The notes: a model not told the origin generated them from the sequence alone. A stretch of DNA of 64,000 nt from Hermodice carunculata (GCA_964020975.1 OZ026628.1:54474971-54538970), one strand, 5' to 3'. Shown: positions 41,546 to 54,148, counted from the stretch's first letter. Numbers and translations are program-made.

Positions 41546-43930
41546 GTCAGAGTCAGAGTCAGAATTCTTTTATTTGACAGAAAGTACAGGTAAATAAACA
41601 TTACAAACAGTATGTAATAATTGAAAGATATAAGTTTATGCTACTGTTTGCATAAATTTGAACAGAACTGTCAGGATGACCCCAGTTAAGGACGGCTTGT
41701 CCGCTAACACTGGGGCCACCTTGGATCAAGAGAGACACAATTACAAATTATTATTTATACTGCAAATGAAGTCTTACATTTTATGTACTAAATATATGAA
41801 GAGAAATGACAAGAAGATGTACACAGGATATTGAATTACTAGACATATGATTAAGCATAAACAGGGACGAGTTATTCAACTATTACATACATAACCATTT
41901 GGCATACTACACACATCTTGGTATTGACGTAGGAAATGAGATTTAGTATAATTTGATAAGCCATGACATGAGTGTGTATACAATTTTCAGTGATGCAAGA
42001 AGGGAGGTCTCTAATTAGGGAATGGATGTAGTATCGAACGCAGTGTTCTGAAGTAACTTTGTCAGGCTTTGCAAGACAGAAATTTTCTCTATTTCTAGTT
42101 TATAGGAATGGGTATGTTGAGTCGCAAATATATCATTGAAATATGAAGGTAATTGATCCTGGATATATCGAAAATCAAACTTGATCGCCCTTAATCTAAT
42201 AATGTCTTTTACCTTTTAAATATTAAGCTTTTTGAAAAGTGAATCTGTATAAGCATTGAATTTTTCAGAACAAATAAGACGTATAACTTTTTTACATGCG
42301 ATGTATATACGATCGCTTGAGAAGCCCCAAGCAAGAATTGAATAATTAATATGGGATAGAAAAAGAGAATTGTAAATTAATAATAGTGAGGTTGTAGGAA
42401 TATATTTATATAATCTCTTGAAAATACAAACTCCTTTGGAAAGTTTATTGCCGACTTAGTTTATATGGGCCCTCCAATTTAAATTTTCTTGGATAACTAA
42501 TCCTAAAAAATCAAATTCTTCAATTTTAGAAATTGAAATATTGTTTATTTGTAAGTCCAAATTGAAATTAATTTTCTTTTGGTAGAAATGAAATAAAATG
42601 TATTTTGTCTTCAGTATATTTAATGACAACTTATTTGCAGCTAGCCAGTTATAAATCTTGTTTAGTTATGTATTTATATTAGTCGACACATCTTGTCCAT
42701 TAATATGAGTTTCAAAGGTGAATGAAAAGGAACATAAAGGACTGACCAAAGTAGTATCATCTGCATAAAGAATTAATTTGAATTTTGAGGATGCTGTATG
42801 AATATCATTAATATAAATAATAAACAAGCGGACCAAGAATGGCTCCTTGTGGCACACCGGTTTTCATGGATAATAATTTAGAACCAACTTCCTCAAATTG
42901 AACATACTGAAATCTGTTTTCTAGGTAATTTTGAAACCAACGTAAAGCAGTGCCAGTAATACTATAATAATGCAGTTTCCTACAAAGAATTTTATGATCC
43001 AAAGTATCAAATGCTTTTGATGGGTCCAAAAATATACTGACGGGTAATTTACCAGAATCTAAAGTTTGAGTAACTGTATCAATAAATTTGAAGGCTGTGG
43101 TTTTGGTGGAATGCATTTTCTTAAAACCATGTTCACTACTGTAAAATAAGGAATGGGTGATGAAGTATTCGTATAGTTGATTATAAACTACTTTTTCAAA
43201 AATTTTGGAAATTGCTGGAAGTAAAGATATTGGCCTGAAATTTTGTAAAAATGTATTCTCATCCTTTTTGTATAAGGGTATGACTTTGGCAATTTTCAAT
43301 TTGTCAGGAAAAATACCAGTTGTTAAAGACTGGTTTATTATGGTAGTTAGGGGCATAGCAAGGGCAGGAATTAAGTTCTTTAAAAGTTTCAAAGATAAGT
43401 TGTCATGCCTCGTCCTAGATTTGGACTTTGAAATTTTTGTGATTTTTCCAATTTCAGTAGAGTTGACCGACTTGATAAATAAATATATGGCTAATTTGTT
43501 CATTTAGACAAGAAGAGAAAAGGGGTTTATCAGATGTGTCAAAATTGGCAGCCAGTTTAGGACCAATAATCGTAGAAAATGTGTTAAATCGATCTGCAGT
43601 TATTTCTTTGTTAGTTATCTTCACATTGTCAATTAAGAAAAAAGAAGGGAATTGTTTTTTTACTTTTGCTCATATTCAAAATTTTTTTATAGTGTCCCAT
43701 GTTTTCTTCGTGTCACGTCTAAATTTATGAAATTCTTGTTTATAATATTTTCGCTTTGCTGGATTAATATTTCTTTTCAGTATTGTATTATATGTCTTCA
43801 GATTTAGCTTTAATATATTAAATCGAGGAATATCTTGTGGTGTGGTTTTGAGTTTTTTGTAAAGGTTGTCACGGTACTTAATGGGTATAAGAATCCTATT
43901 GTTAATCCAAGATGTGTTTTATGTTTATAT
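41546..43930 (-). mobile_element. LINE E, L2/CR1-group, inserted in the DIRS fossil
   Basis: Minus-strand frame 43503-42808 holds the RT: NFRPISLLPAISKIFEKVVY, SIFLDPSKAFDTLDHKILC (A) and TGVPQGAILGPL (B). 42857-42666 follows with FIIYINDI and LILYADDTTLV (C). Beyond 42660 the thumb and C-terminus continue with several stops. The 3' end has AAATAAAAGAATTC then GACTCT-type short repeats at 41546-41575. No endonuclease was recognised, so it is 5'-truncated near 43930. The RT type differs from LINEs A-D. Confidence 0.8.
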
Positions 43931-44355
43931 TTGTTAAATTTCACTGTCTTTTGAATGAGTGATTTGATGTGGTCAAAGCCCATCAGCAATGCAAAAGCTG
44001 TGTCCATCAGTGCGGAAGGTTGTTCTGCAGCCCTCATGGTCGCCAACATGCTTTGGATCCCACTGGGTCTCTGGGAGACTAGTCTCAGGGACCACAGCTG
44101 CTGCAGCCTGAGAAATCTGCTGGCAGGAGGGGGCATGAGAGAGTCTCAGTGCTGAGACAGAACTGACTCCAGGCAGAGACAATGACTTGCTCCATCGACA
44201 GGGTCTGCTCTGACTAAGCTGCAGTGAGGTTGGGAGCAGAAGAAGACAAAGTCTCCAACCACAGAGGCCAACACTGCTGGTGGATGTGCTCCCCCTGGTT
44301 GTCCGGACATCCTGGATTTATGATACTAGTGCCTGAAATTGAGCGCTTGAACTGG

Positions 44356-45260
44356 ACAAGGTTCCGTAATACCTAGATGGAAACCCGAAGACTTCCATTC
44401 TCAGAGACTCATTTCAAGGACCACAGCTGCTGCCAACTCAGAAATATGCTGGCAGGAGGGGCCTCAAGAGTCTCAGTGCTGACAAAGAGAGCTGACACAA
44501 GGCAGGAGTAGCAAATCGCTCTGCCAACAAATTCCCCACAGACTCAGCTGCAGTGATGGTGGGAGCAGAGGAAGACAGAGTCTCCAACTGCAAAGGCTGA
44601 CACTCCTGGTGGGGGAGCTAAAGTGGTCACCCAGGCCATCGTAGGTGCCAACACTGCTGGGGCCAAAGGTCCACTACCAGCAGAAGGTGCCCCTATAGAC
44701 CTGGGTGTCTTCCCTCTATCTCCACTGCCTTGGCCTTACAATCTGAGCTGACAAAGCTGGGAGCAAGGGAAGTTTGCTGAGGCACCGGTGGTCACCCGTA
44801 CCTCCCGGACATATGATCTGAAAACCCAGACCCAAACACTTGGACTGGCCAAGGTGCCAGAATACTTAAATGGAAACTCAAAGGTCTCCATTCTTGGAGA
44901 CTCGTCACAGGGACTGCAGTTGCTGCCGACTCAAAAATCTGCTGGCAGGAGGGGTCCCAAGAGTGTCAGTGATGAGAGATAGTTGATGCAAGGCAGAAGC
45001 AGCTAGCTGATCCACTGAAAAAGTCTGCCCTGACTCAGCTGCAGTGACAGCAGGAGTGAAGGAAGACAGAGTTTCCAACTGCCAAGGCCAACAGTGCTGA
45101 TGGGGGAGCCAAGGGTGTCACCTGGGCCTGAGTAGGTGCCAACAATGCCAAAGGCCCACTAACAGCAGAGTACGCCCCTACAGACTTTTATCTCCCACTG
45201 CATTGGCTGAGATGTCTGAATACCCGGTCAGGAACCCCAAGGTTCCCATTCCAGACACAC
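44356..45260. repeat. Three related tandem units inside the DIRS fossil
   Basis: Similar blocks start near 44356, 44850 and 45213. The first two share AATGGAAAC-like and CCATTCT...GAGACTC words followed by CTGCCNACTCA and CTGGCAGGAGGGG; an earlier partial unit starts near 44070. These may be repeats in the element's former structural-protein region, which is inference. Confidence 0.55.
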
Positions 45261-46639
45261 CTGTTTGCGTGACTTCTGCTCTGAGCTCACAGACCCAAAG
45301 GACCAAGAACTCAACAGCTTCAGTCAGTGCTTGACTGACTTCTTGAACAAAAAACCTCTGAAGAACAACAACCTGGAAAAACAGTTCATTGATCAGATCA
45401 ATAGCATCAGGGGCTATGCAGACGCCTCTAAGACTCAGTCCCAGATTAGTGAGCAAGGAGCCACAGCCGCCACCCAGGCAGTGTCGAATTCTCAAGCTCC
45501 CAATAAGGTGATCTCTTGTAAACTGACTTTGGACTATGGATGCAGGGAAGAAGAAAAGTGTCATCTCCCGACCTAACACAAAACCAATATGTATATTCAG
45601 AGAACACAAGAAGTCAAGTTTATTGACAACCAAAGCAATGATCGTGATCCAGGGTGCCATGAAGTTGCCACGTGAGTCTAATGTCTGTCAATTTACGCGG
45701 CAAGGGCAAAGAGAGGTGCTCTCTAAACCAAAGCATGCTAACTGTCGTCTCTTTGTCTGCGATTTAACCCATCAAAATGCCATCCTGGAAAAGAAATGAA
45801 TCAAGCCACCACCTACCAGTCCTGGTCCCACTTTTCCCACTGGCATCCATAGGTCACATTAAGCACTCTGTAATGCCTGGAAGGTTGAGAAATAAATCCT
45901 GTAGAAGCTGCCAAGCAACAATTGCCCAGCAGGCACTGTCTTTCTCTCTGTGAGATCTGAACGTCGAAACGCCATCTTGAAAAGCTAGGTTTCAAGCCAG
46001 ACTACCAGCTCTACTACCAATGATTTCAGCGGTATCCACAGATCAGAAAGACTCTTGCAGAGACTGTTGAGAAAAGTTTTTCTGAAGGACAAGCACGTAA
46101 TGCACTAGAACAGTGAAGGTGAAAAAAAGGTGACAGAGCTCCCACCTCAAACAAGCAAGCCAGTAACGGTGCCAAAAAGAGGGAGGATGATAGGGGAGCA
46201 TGCACACTGGGAATCACCACCAGTTCCATCAGAACCAAGAAATGGCGCCATGGATATGTCAGGTTTTCTAGTATCAAGTGAGCGAGCTCAACTCGATTTC
46301 ATGGGTGTTCCACCCAGACACAGAGGTCTAGGCAAATGGTGGTCGAGAGGTAACTAATACGTATGTGAAGTATATATTTTGGGTCTTGTTTGGGTTGTCT
46401 CCCTCAACTGCCAACAATTGCTGGGTCGTCATTTCACTTTAAATGACGAAAATTTCATTAAACAAAGTTTACTGTTTCGTTATTTTTTTTTCCTGAAACA
46501 TATTTACCAAAAGAAACCAAATAATTTCCTTATCCCCATCTGACCATATTCCGTAACAAAAAACTTTAAGATTAATGAAACTTAAAAGATTCTCTGTAAA
46601 AATACATACATATTTTTGGTCTAATATAGCATAACTTCC

Positions 46640-46750
46640 TAATAGTTTTCATTTGAGTTGGGGTTTTTTTGTTGATTTTTGTTGTTGTTGTTTTTGCTTT
46701 GTTGTTTTTGTTTTGTTTTTGTTTTTGTTTTTTTGTTTTAAAAACAAAAA
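46640..46750. repeat. T/G low-complexity tract
   Basis: GTTTTT and GTTGTT repeats. Confidence 0.85.
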
Positions 46751-47997
46751 AGGACCCCCTCCTAACAATTCAAGATGAAAAAATCATTTTAAAGTCATCT
46801 TGTTTTGTGATATATTGATTTTCCTTGTCCCTATATAGTATTGAACTAGAACAGTCATCGCCACCCGCTTGGCCAAGAGCACAGTTGCCTAATTGCACAT
46901 TGTGTAGTTAAGGATAATAAGCATAAAAAGAAGATGTGATTGTTAATGAAGGAATTACGGTCCAGACAAGGGTTTGGCTACAGATAACAGCTGTGAGCTT
47001 AACTTATAAGCCTCAAGGTCAATGTTGTTTCATGACACAATCTCAAGTGATCAACAACAGTAATGTAGAGTTGGAGTAAGATCTATGAAATAATAAAGGA
47101 GTTATGGCCCAGGCAAGGCTTTTCCACAAACGGACGGACGGATGGACAGACAGAAGGCCATATTGAAACCAGTACACCCACCCTTGCGGAGGGTATAATT
47201 ATGCCTCCTTTTGGTATAAAGTTGTCGTTCAAAGTGACCAGGAATGTGAGCATCTAAATTCCCGATTTTAGTTTATTCCTCTAATTTTCCTTGGGCTGCG
47301 TCTGTTTTAGTGTGGGAGCATATATCATGATTTTAAGTCCCGTGGGATTTTGATGAAGATTTTATGCCACCTATTCAGAAATGTTATTTATACCCTAAAG
47401 AACATAAAAAACCATGTAGGCACTTTGCCAACCTGTTAGATTCAAAATGGCCGCCATTTTCCAAAATGGCCACCAAACTCCACACATAATGATATTTTAT
47501 GTTACATAATGTGTCCAAAATGTTCGATTTAATAGATCTAAGAATCAAATTTTAACCTTTTGTCATCCAGGAACATTATTCATGTCTTTTACCTTAAACC
47601 TGAATATTATTAGACACCAAAATTTAAAATATCTGAACAATTTTATCTCTATTTTCCATGTTTCTTATAAATGTTTAGCGTAAATAGTTGATTTAAATTT
47701 GGCCTATATTTAGGTTGTTACTGGCATCAATGAGGGTATGTATAGCACTGTAGTTATCACAATTCAAGATAGCCACAATTTCCTAAAAATGGCTCTCGGT
47801 CAATGATTGAAAATCCAACAATAGAACTAAACATACATTAATTTTCTTCTCTCCCCTAACCTATCACCATCAATTGTTCCTGTGAATATTCAATTTATCA
47901 TTATTTTTTAGCAATCTCTGATGAACATTTGATGAACCTGCAATAGATCCTTGTTGAGATAATAATAATGGTAACATTGTCTCCTTGTGCGCCAATC

Positions 47998-48355
47998 AGA
48001 CGGCCTTGAAATAAATACTTTTAAGTTTCATACAAAGTTTATAAGAGGATGCTAGTTTTTAATAGGAACATGGTCCGTCAGATGATGCATCTCTGACAAA
48101 AATTTAGTAAAGGTGCGATCAAAATTGTTTGAGATATCACGGTAGCTTCGTCAGGGTTGACGCCGCTCAGACGGCCTTCAAATAAATACTTTAAAAGTTT
48201 CATAAAAAGGTACGAATAAATCAGACGAAGCCTGTTTTCGATAGGAACCTGGTCCATCATAAGGTTCTTCTGTGACAAATGTTTAGTAAAGATAGGTACA
48301 ACTATGGTGAATACATTTTGAAATATCAAGGTAACATTGACAAGACGGATGAGCC
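47998..48355. repeat. Two tandem units of about 180 bp
   Basis: Each unit starts CAGACGGCCTT(G/C)AAATAAAT and contains AATAGGAAC-like, TGGTCC, GACAAA and TTTAGTAAAG words. Lies inside the inverted-repeat element. Confidence 0.75.
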
Positions 48356-48952
48356 GATGGACTGACGATGTAGGGGATAACAATACCCTACAACACTTTA
48401 TGTGCCGAATGTAAAAACATACCAACTCTATTAGTCTATTCTCAGCCAGAGTGGGTTAAACACCCAGGTAACCACTACAAAATTATCAAATCTGGGCAGT
48501 ATCTAACAGAATGGAAACTTTTGTAGTCAGAATTTATGTGTTCAGAAAATGAAATTTGCTAAATTTGGTCGTAAAGTTTCCCCCCACCCTCAACCCAGTA
48601 CATTCATCCCACCTAATAATAATGCAAGGTGCATCTCAGCTTATCCTACTAGCTGGTCATTGCCATGTACAGCACATGTAGAACAGTTTTCATATCACTT
48701 GTGTACTACAGTTTGATCTTGGTGAACTTTTTGCCTCTGGCTCAACTGGCATAAATGATAGATTTTGGATGAAGCACCAAAAGTAGATCCAACATATTGA
48801 TGACTCTGGAATTATGATGAACTGCTTTCATCTTCATCGTCCAACTGAACAAGCCAACTGCTATGGCAGACTGCCAAGTGCTGTATATGGCAATCACCAG
48901 ATACGGCCAGCTTCCACTGTGTAGGATAGTCACCAGCTGGACACCACAACAC

Positions 48953-49555
48953 AAAATATGAGAGTGACAATGATCAAGATATGAACGATGATAGTTAGAA
49001 TAGCTATCTTAATCACACAAGTACGAACTTGGTAATGGAGATTACGATATCATTTAATGTAGCAATACACTTTAATGTGTCATAATGTTGTTTCAATGTT
49101 TACTCACAATACGAGTGTGACAATGATAAAGATGAGAACGATGATAGTTATAATAGTTATCCTAATCATACAAATATGAACTGGGTAATGGAGGCGATGA
49201 TGTCATTTATTGTAGCAATACACTTTAATGTGTCATACACATTGTTTCAATGTTAACCAACAATATGAGAGTGACAATGATGAAGATGAGAATGATGATA
49301 GTTCAAATAATTGTCCTAATCATACAAATATGAACTATATAATGGAGGTGATGATGTAATTTATTGTAGCAATACACTTGTTTCATAATACTTTTCCAGT
49401 GTAAACTCACAATATGGAGTGGCAATGATGAAGGTGAGAATGATAATAATTTAAAATAGGTCCCCCAGTCACACAAGTATGAACTTGGTAAGGGAGGCGA
49501 TGATGCCCTTTATTGTAGTAATATACTGGTGTCATAATATTGTTTCAAAATAAAG
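48953..49555. repeat. Four tandem units of about 152 bp
   Basis: Units start at about 48953, 49108, 49262 and 49411, each with AATA(T/C)GAG, TGACAATGAT, GATGATAGTT, a run AATGGAG and TAGCAATACACTT. Moderate divergence between units. Confidence 0.85.
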
Positions 49556-49929
49556 TCATTTATCTCGGTTCGGTTTACATTCTTTTGATCCAATGATTTG
49601 ATACTTTTAAGACAAATATGAGCCTAAATTGACTAAGATTCAATTTGAAGATAAAAATCCAACTCTATAGCCGGGAGTTATGAAAATAAATACCCAAATA
49701 AGCTTCTTTATACTGCAAGGACCTTTAAGGGACCTGTAATTGGACAAAAATTGGAAATTTGGCAGCCATTTTTAAAAATGGCGGCCATTTTGAATCTAAC
49801 AGGTTGGCAAAGTGCCAACATGTTTTTTTCTGTTATTTCAGATGTGTTTAACATTTCTGAGTAGGTGTTATAAAATCTCCATCAAAAGCCCACGGGACTC
49901 CATATGCCCCCACACTATTTCCTTTTTCA

Positions 49930-51354
49930 CAACTAAAAGGGACGGACTTCAATAATTCTATTTGCTATACATGCCTCTCATCGGAATGTTATAAATTCTT
50001 TTGAATCGATAATGTCTGTGTGAACAGTGATTAAACAGTTCCGAAGCAAATTCATGTTTGACGTTCTCACACGGACTCCCAGAAAAAGAAAAAATGTTGA
50101 CTCAACGCCTGATACGAGCTTACTCCTGCCCCGTTGACTTTGGCTAAATGTGCATCCTTAATTAGAAAAGCTGACAAGCCGGAGCTTTGCAACATTTAAA
50201 ATAGTTATATGATGCATGTTTAATTTCTCCAATCATTTGAAGGTCGTTCTGCGCACACAGTTTCCTACGACTTCGAGTACGCCCAACCATTCGAACCTTG
50301 TATTATATTTGTAAAATCAAACAAGAAAATGAAAGAAATATTGTCTCTCTCGGTTTCAGTTTTTCCACGTGACAGGTAGCATTACCTAAATTTTGTTTAT
50401 ATCGTCGAAAATAAAACTAAAAATAAATAAATGAAAACAAGAAGCACTTACAAGGCATCTCGCGGTACATTCTTTTATTCTCAGCGAGATTCAATCTGGA
50501 TTGGTCTACAGATACAGCAGTGCCATTGTGACAGATCGAGTCAATGATTGTTATTTCAAATATTTTTACAAAGCATAATATTGGATAAAAGCAAAAAAGT
50601 AGACAATCTGCCTAGCCTTACAGGAAAAGGTTACACGTATGCCTATAACCTACTTTTGATATGTAACCCGTTCATGATAACAGATAAGCCTCGGTCAAAA
50701 GCTTTACTTGGCGCGGGTTGCGCGCAATGCCAGCTCACAAGGAGAGCTGCAAACGGCGTCTTACTCTAATCGGGAAATGGCACCTGAGAGGTGTCATTGT
50801 GATCTGTCCCATCTACACTTTTCATCATAATGTTCCTCTATTAACCAGAAATATAAGTAAATACATTGAAGCAGACAGTTTACATCTGGGCCCTTTGGGC
50901 ATTTTGAAGGAGAAAAGGTTACATTATGTTTAATCTGCCCGTGTTCATTCAAATAACGTTCGTTGTTTGTGTCAATCCGTTTGCTATGACTTGTACGAAT
51001 ATAACATACCAACTAAGGACAGTAACTTGATTTTATCCGAAGAATATTTCACCAAAGTGACACCAACCCTTAAGGTGCTAACGACAGCTATAATCATTTC
51101 CCCCATTACCATTCAGCATATAATGCTTAAAAGATTCAATTTCCTCATGAAGATACCTCTCATTCAAATACCAGCCAGCCTAGTCGAAAGCAAAATGTAG
51201 TCTTAGTCAACAGCTTTCCTCGGGGGCACTCTGCACGCATTGCTTAAATCAGCATGTTAATGGCCAACAAAGTACATGAAATAATATAAGATCATTGTTA
51301 TCCATCCTTATATTATCATATTAACTCCAATGAAAAGATAAATGGCGTGTTTAA
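49930..51354. other. No recognised gene
   Basis: No domain or convincing exon found. This is the downstream flank of the aldo-keto-reductase-like gene. Confidence 0.45.
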
Positions 51355-52189
51355 TCAGAGCATTTGAAAATGGTGCTGTCGCACAACTTTTACATAATCA
51401 GGATCTACAACATCGTCTCCCGCAAACGGATTTTCCTTCAGAATTTCTAGTTTCTGGATGGTGACACCGTCGTTCTGTAAGTTGATGGTATGCGCTTTCC
51501 AATTGTAAAGCAGATGCCAAGGGTCGCTTGTCCGGAAAAGGGGCACGACACCCTTTGTTACTGCCCACCGCGTCACAATGGCAGCCGGACAGGCGCGGTA
51601 TCTGTAGCTCAGAAGGTGAGGTGTTTCACTTCGAAGTATCGGATTTTTGGTCAGGTTCTGGTACTGTTTCTGCAATTGAGTGCCAAGTATGCTGTGTCCT
51701 ATAAATACAATGTCATTCTCCTGACAAAATTTGAGGAGCGCTTCATTTTGTCTGACTGGATTGAATTCATCCATAACGACAGAAAGTTTAGTTTCACGTA
51801 AAGGAGACTTTAAAAGTTGTTTTATTTCATCGAGAGAAAAGTGTGCAACACCAAGAGATTTTATCTTTTTCTGTCGGTGTAAGTCCTGCATGGCCTTCCA
51901 GCTGTCCATCCAAGACCCCACTTTCAGGTTGTCGGAGTCAGTGCAGGGGAAGTGGACTGTGTCACAAGATGGAGCTAGTAGCAACGCCAAGTCCACATAG
52001 TTTGTCTTCAGTGTCTTGAGAGCAAGTTCCAGTGATTCTTTGGTGCTGTTGTATCCCAGATGTGATGGGTGTACCGGTACACTTATAAAGACATCCTGGC
52101 GTTTTGGTGTACCTGGGGCATCAATACGCAGTGCTTTTGACATGGCTTTCTGTGATGAAACTGGGTCTTCCACGCTGGTCTCAAATAGC
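51355..52189 (-). CDS. Aldo-keto-reductase-like gene, last exon
   Basis: 835 bp from the acceptor CCTGACAG (52197-52190) to TGA at 51355-51357. The open frame extends further upstream to 52242, but the added residues do not fit the family while the splice junction does, so the exon is ended at 52189. Confidence 0.8.
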
Positions 52190-54148
52190 CTGTCAGGACG
52201 TAAAGGCAACATTTTTCCAAGTACAAGTAAGTAATCCATCAACTGAGAACAACGAGTATACAGTGTTCACTCTATACATGTGTTGCAATTAATTAAAGGC
52301 GGCCTATATTATTATCTGTTACCAGCAAGCAGATAGTGCCAAATGTCTTTATTGTAGGCTACCAAAGTTCCTTATCGAGTATGACGAGAGAACATGAAAC
52401 TCGTATCCCAGTCAGTTTATTATTACAGTGCGAGACATGTATACTGATTTCCCGCCACAAAGCACGGGCTGCGCACCTGTTCATCACGGAGGACACACGG
52501 GAATATCACTATCACAGAGAGGGCTAGATACCTCTATCTCATAAAATTAGTGTCTTTTAGAGAAAATTAAATTCACGAATACCAAAGTCATATTAATTTA
52601 ATGCTCCCTAAATAAAATTTTAAAAAATACAACACAAGACGTGTACTGATTTCCCGCCACAAAGCACAGGGTTCACGCCTGTCAATCACGGAGGACATAC
52701 GGGGATATCACTGTCACAGAGAGGGCTAGATACCCCTTTCTCATAAAATTAGTGTCTTTTAGAGAAATTTAAGTTTACAAATACAGAAGTCATATCAATT
52801 TTGTGCTCACTAAACTTGCTAGAAGAAATAAATCCATCTGGCTGTACGAAGTATTTTTTTCCCCAAAATATTAGTAATACCCTCTTTCCCCGCACAGGCA
52901 GCAGCCCGTATCTCGCCGGATGAGGCTATGGTTACTGACATAATCAGGTATGCATTTGTGGCGGGGAATTAATATGCATGCCTCGTGTGACGCAAGAAAA
53001 TATTCACAAGAATTGTGTATTTGACATACAGCAGTTCTTGCCTTTTAAAATATCAAAGGGTTCCTATCAGAGAAAAAGAGCAAGTGGGAATCAAGCTATG
53101 GCCATCGTCATATGGGACGACATAGATAAATGAAATGATTCAAGAAAGTTGGGCTGAACAGATTTAATCACAAGATTATTGGCAAGTGTTCCCATTTCCA
53201 AGCAAATAACTTACAATAGGCATTCGATCTGGGTAGCGTAAAAATGTCATTTTTGTTTGTTTGTCTGTTTGTTTGTTTGTTTGTTTGTTTTGTTTTGTTT
53301 TGTTTTTTGTTTGTTTTTTTTTGTTTTTGTTTTTTTGTTGTTGTTTTGTTTATACTTTAACAGACTAAAAGGTTTGTGGCCTTAAGCCTTCCAATAACGA
53401 CAGAGGAATTAACTCAATAATTTATTCCGTCCAGTCTACTCCATGTTGAACTGTTTGGGAAGTCTGGGGCACAGCTATTCATTTTCTTTCATTTGGAGAT
53501 TGAAAGTTGTATTTCTAAATCACGATGACAAGAGCTGGCTATAATGAGCCACATATCATCATGCTCGACAACATCGATGCAAATCATCATTTCAATATTT
53601 GCTCCGCTGCAATTGCCAGAGCTAGTTCATACGAACCCAGCGCTTTACAAAACAAAAATACACAGGGCTCAACGGTTCCCACCGGGAGTCTCCCGTTTTG
53701 GATTGCTCAAAAGTGATGAAAGTGACAGAATTTTCTAACAAAATGTGCTTTTTTCTTTGTTTTCATGCACTTTTCGTGAAAGTCTCCCGGTCACAGAGCT
53801 CTGGGGGGTTTACACCTATGAAAATACTTTTTATGGCCAAATTAGTTTTCTCAAATATTTTCCATGCCTGAAAACCTCATGTCTGCTTTCTTTTAGCCAG
53901 GCTGTCTACAAGTTTGATACATACATACATGTCGACTATGGGACTTCTCATGTCATTGGCCAGTGGCATATTAGACTCCTACCTCCTGCAATAGATTTTA
54001 AGAGCTAAATGATCATTGTGATCCGTATGTTTTTCTCTCCTTCACCGTGCACCTCTACAGCTTTACCTGTATCCGATTTTCATAGGGGAGACAATTTTCC
54101 GCAATGCTTCTTCTTCTGTTCCATGAATGCGATACCCAAACTCCGGGA
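51355..54148 (-). CDS. Aldo-keto-reductase-fold protein lacking the catalytic residues, two exons seen
   Basis: Exons 54148-54067 and 52189-51355 join as CGGATACAG|GTAAAG to TCCTGACAG|GCTATTT, keeping the frame (KIGYR-LFETS). Family landmarks in order: PEFGYRIHGTEEEALRK, the HPSHLGYNSTKESLELAL helix, LKTNYVDLALLL, SWKAMQDLHRQKKIKSLGVA, KFCQENDIVFIGHSILG, AAIVTRWAVTKGVVPLF. About 305 residues plus a missing short first exon, close to the usual 310-320. The Asp, Tyr, Lys and His of the catalytic tetrad align with Glu (FETS), Asp, Pro (ISVPV) and Leu (LLLAP), and the cofactor-binding Lys-Ser aligns with Arg-Thr (LFRTS). It is therefore probably a non-enzymatic or altered family member. Partner and role unknown. 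The open frame has no break. Confidence 0.8.
52433..52818. repeat. Two tandem units of about 203 bp in the gene intron
   Basis: Copies start at about 52433 and 52637 and share GTACTGATTTCCCGCCACAA (first copy ATACTG), AATCACGGAGGACA-like, TCACAGAGAGGGCTAGATAC and AAAATTAGTGTCTTTTAGAG. A short inverted partner, TTTGTGGCGGGGAATT, lies at 52954-52969, so this may be the end of a decayed DNA element. Confidence 0.8.
53250..53352. repeat. TTTG/TTTTG low-complexity tract
   Basis: Runs of GTTT and GTTTT units in the aldo-keto-reductase-like gene intron. Confidence 0.9.
54067..54148 (-). CDS. Aldo-keto-reductase-like gene, internal exon
   Basis: 82 bp between the acceptor GTTTTACTTCCAG and the donor CAG|GTAAAG. 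It encodes PEFGYRIHGTEEEALRKIVS, which matches the start of the barrel. An earlier exon supplying the first residues was not found on the minus strand above 54148. Confidence 0.65.

Larger units (their letters stand above)
40504..46352 (-). mobile_element. DIRS-type retroelement fossil with inverted terminal repeats
   Basis: The ends are inverted repeats of roughly 100 bp: 40547-40640 and 46236-46346 share CTCGACCACC, TTGCCTAGACCTCTGTGTCT and CATGAAATCGAGTTGAGCTC. A further inverted pair (40504-40544 with 40797-40840) resembles the internal complementary region that DIRS elements keep beside one terminus. Minus-strand RT remnants lie at 41094-41545. A LINE (41546-43930) is inserted inside. 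The right part has three related repeats of 350-500 bp. The element is broken at many points, looks old, and no recombinase region was recognised in it. Confidence 0.6.
47308..49917. mobile_element. Long-armed inverted-repeat DNA element, 2.6 kb
   Basis: Left arm 47308-47480 and right arm 49761-49917 are inverted copies: TAGTGTGGG(A/G)GCATAT, GTCCCGTGGG, TTTTGATG(A/G)AGATTTTAT, TTGGCACTTTGCCAACC-like and TTAGATTCAAAATGGCCGCC in the same order. Arms of about 165 bp ending in TAGTGTGGG suggest a foldback or long-TIR DNA transposon. No transposase was recognised in the 2.3 kb between them, so it is probably nonautonomous. It contains two separate sets of tandem repeats. Its target duplication was not resolved. 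Confidence 0.75.

Noticed and set aside
48953-49555. Regular repeats resembling a CRISPR array
   Set aside because: The units are about 152 bp and repeat along their whole length with no short repeat/unique spacer pattern, in an animal genome.
52190-52242. ATG at 52242 as the start of the aldo-keto-reductase-like protein
   Set aside because: The residues before 52189 do not fit the family, whereas splicing from 54067 into 52189 gives a matching barrel start with correct phase.
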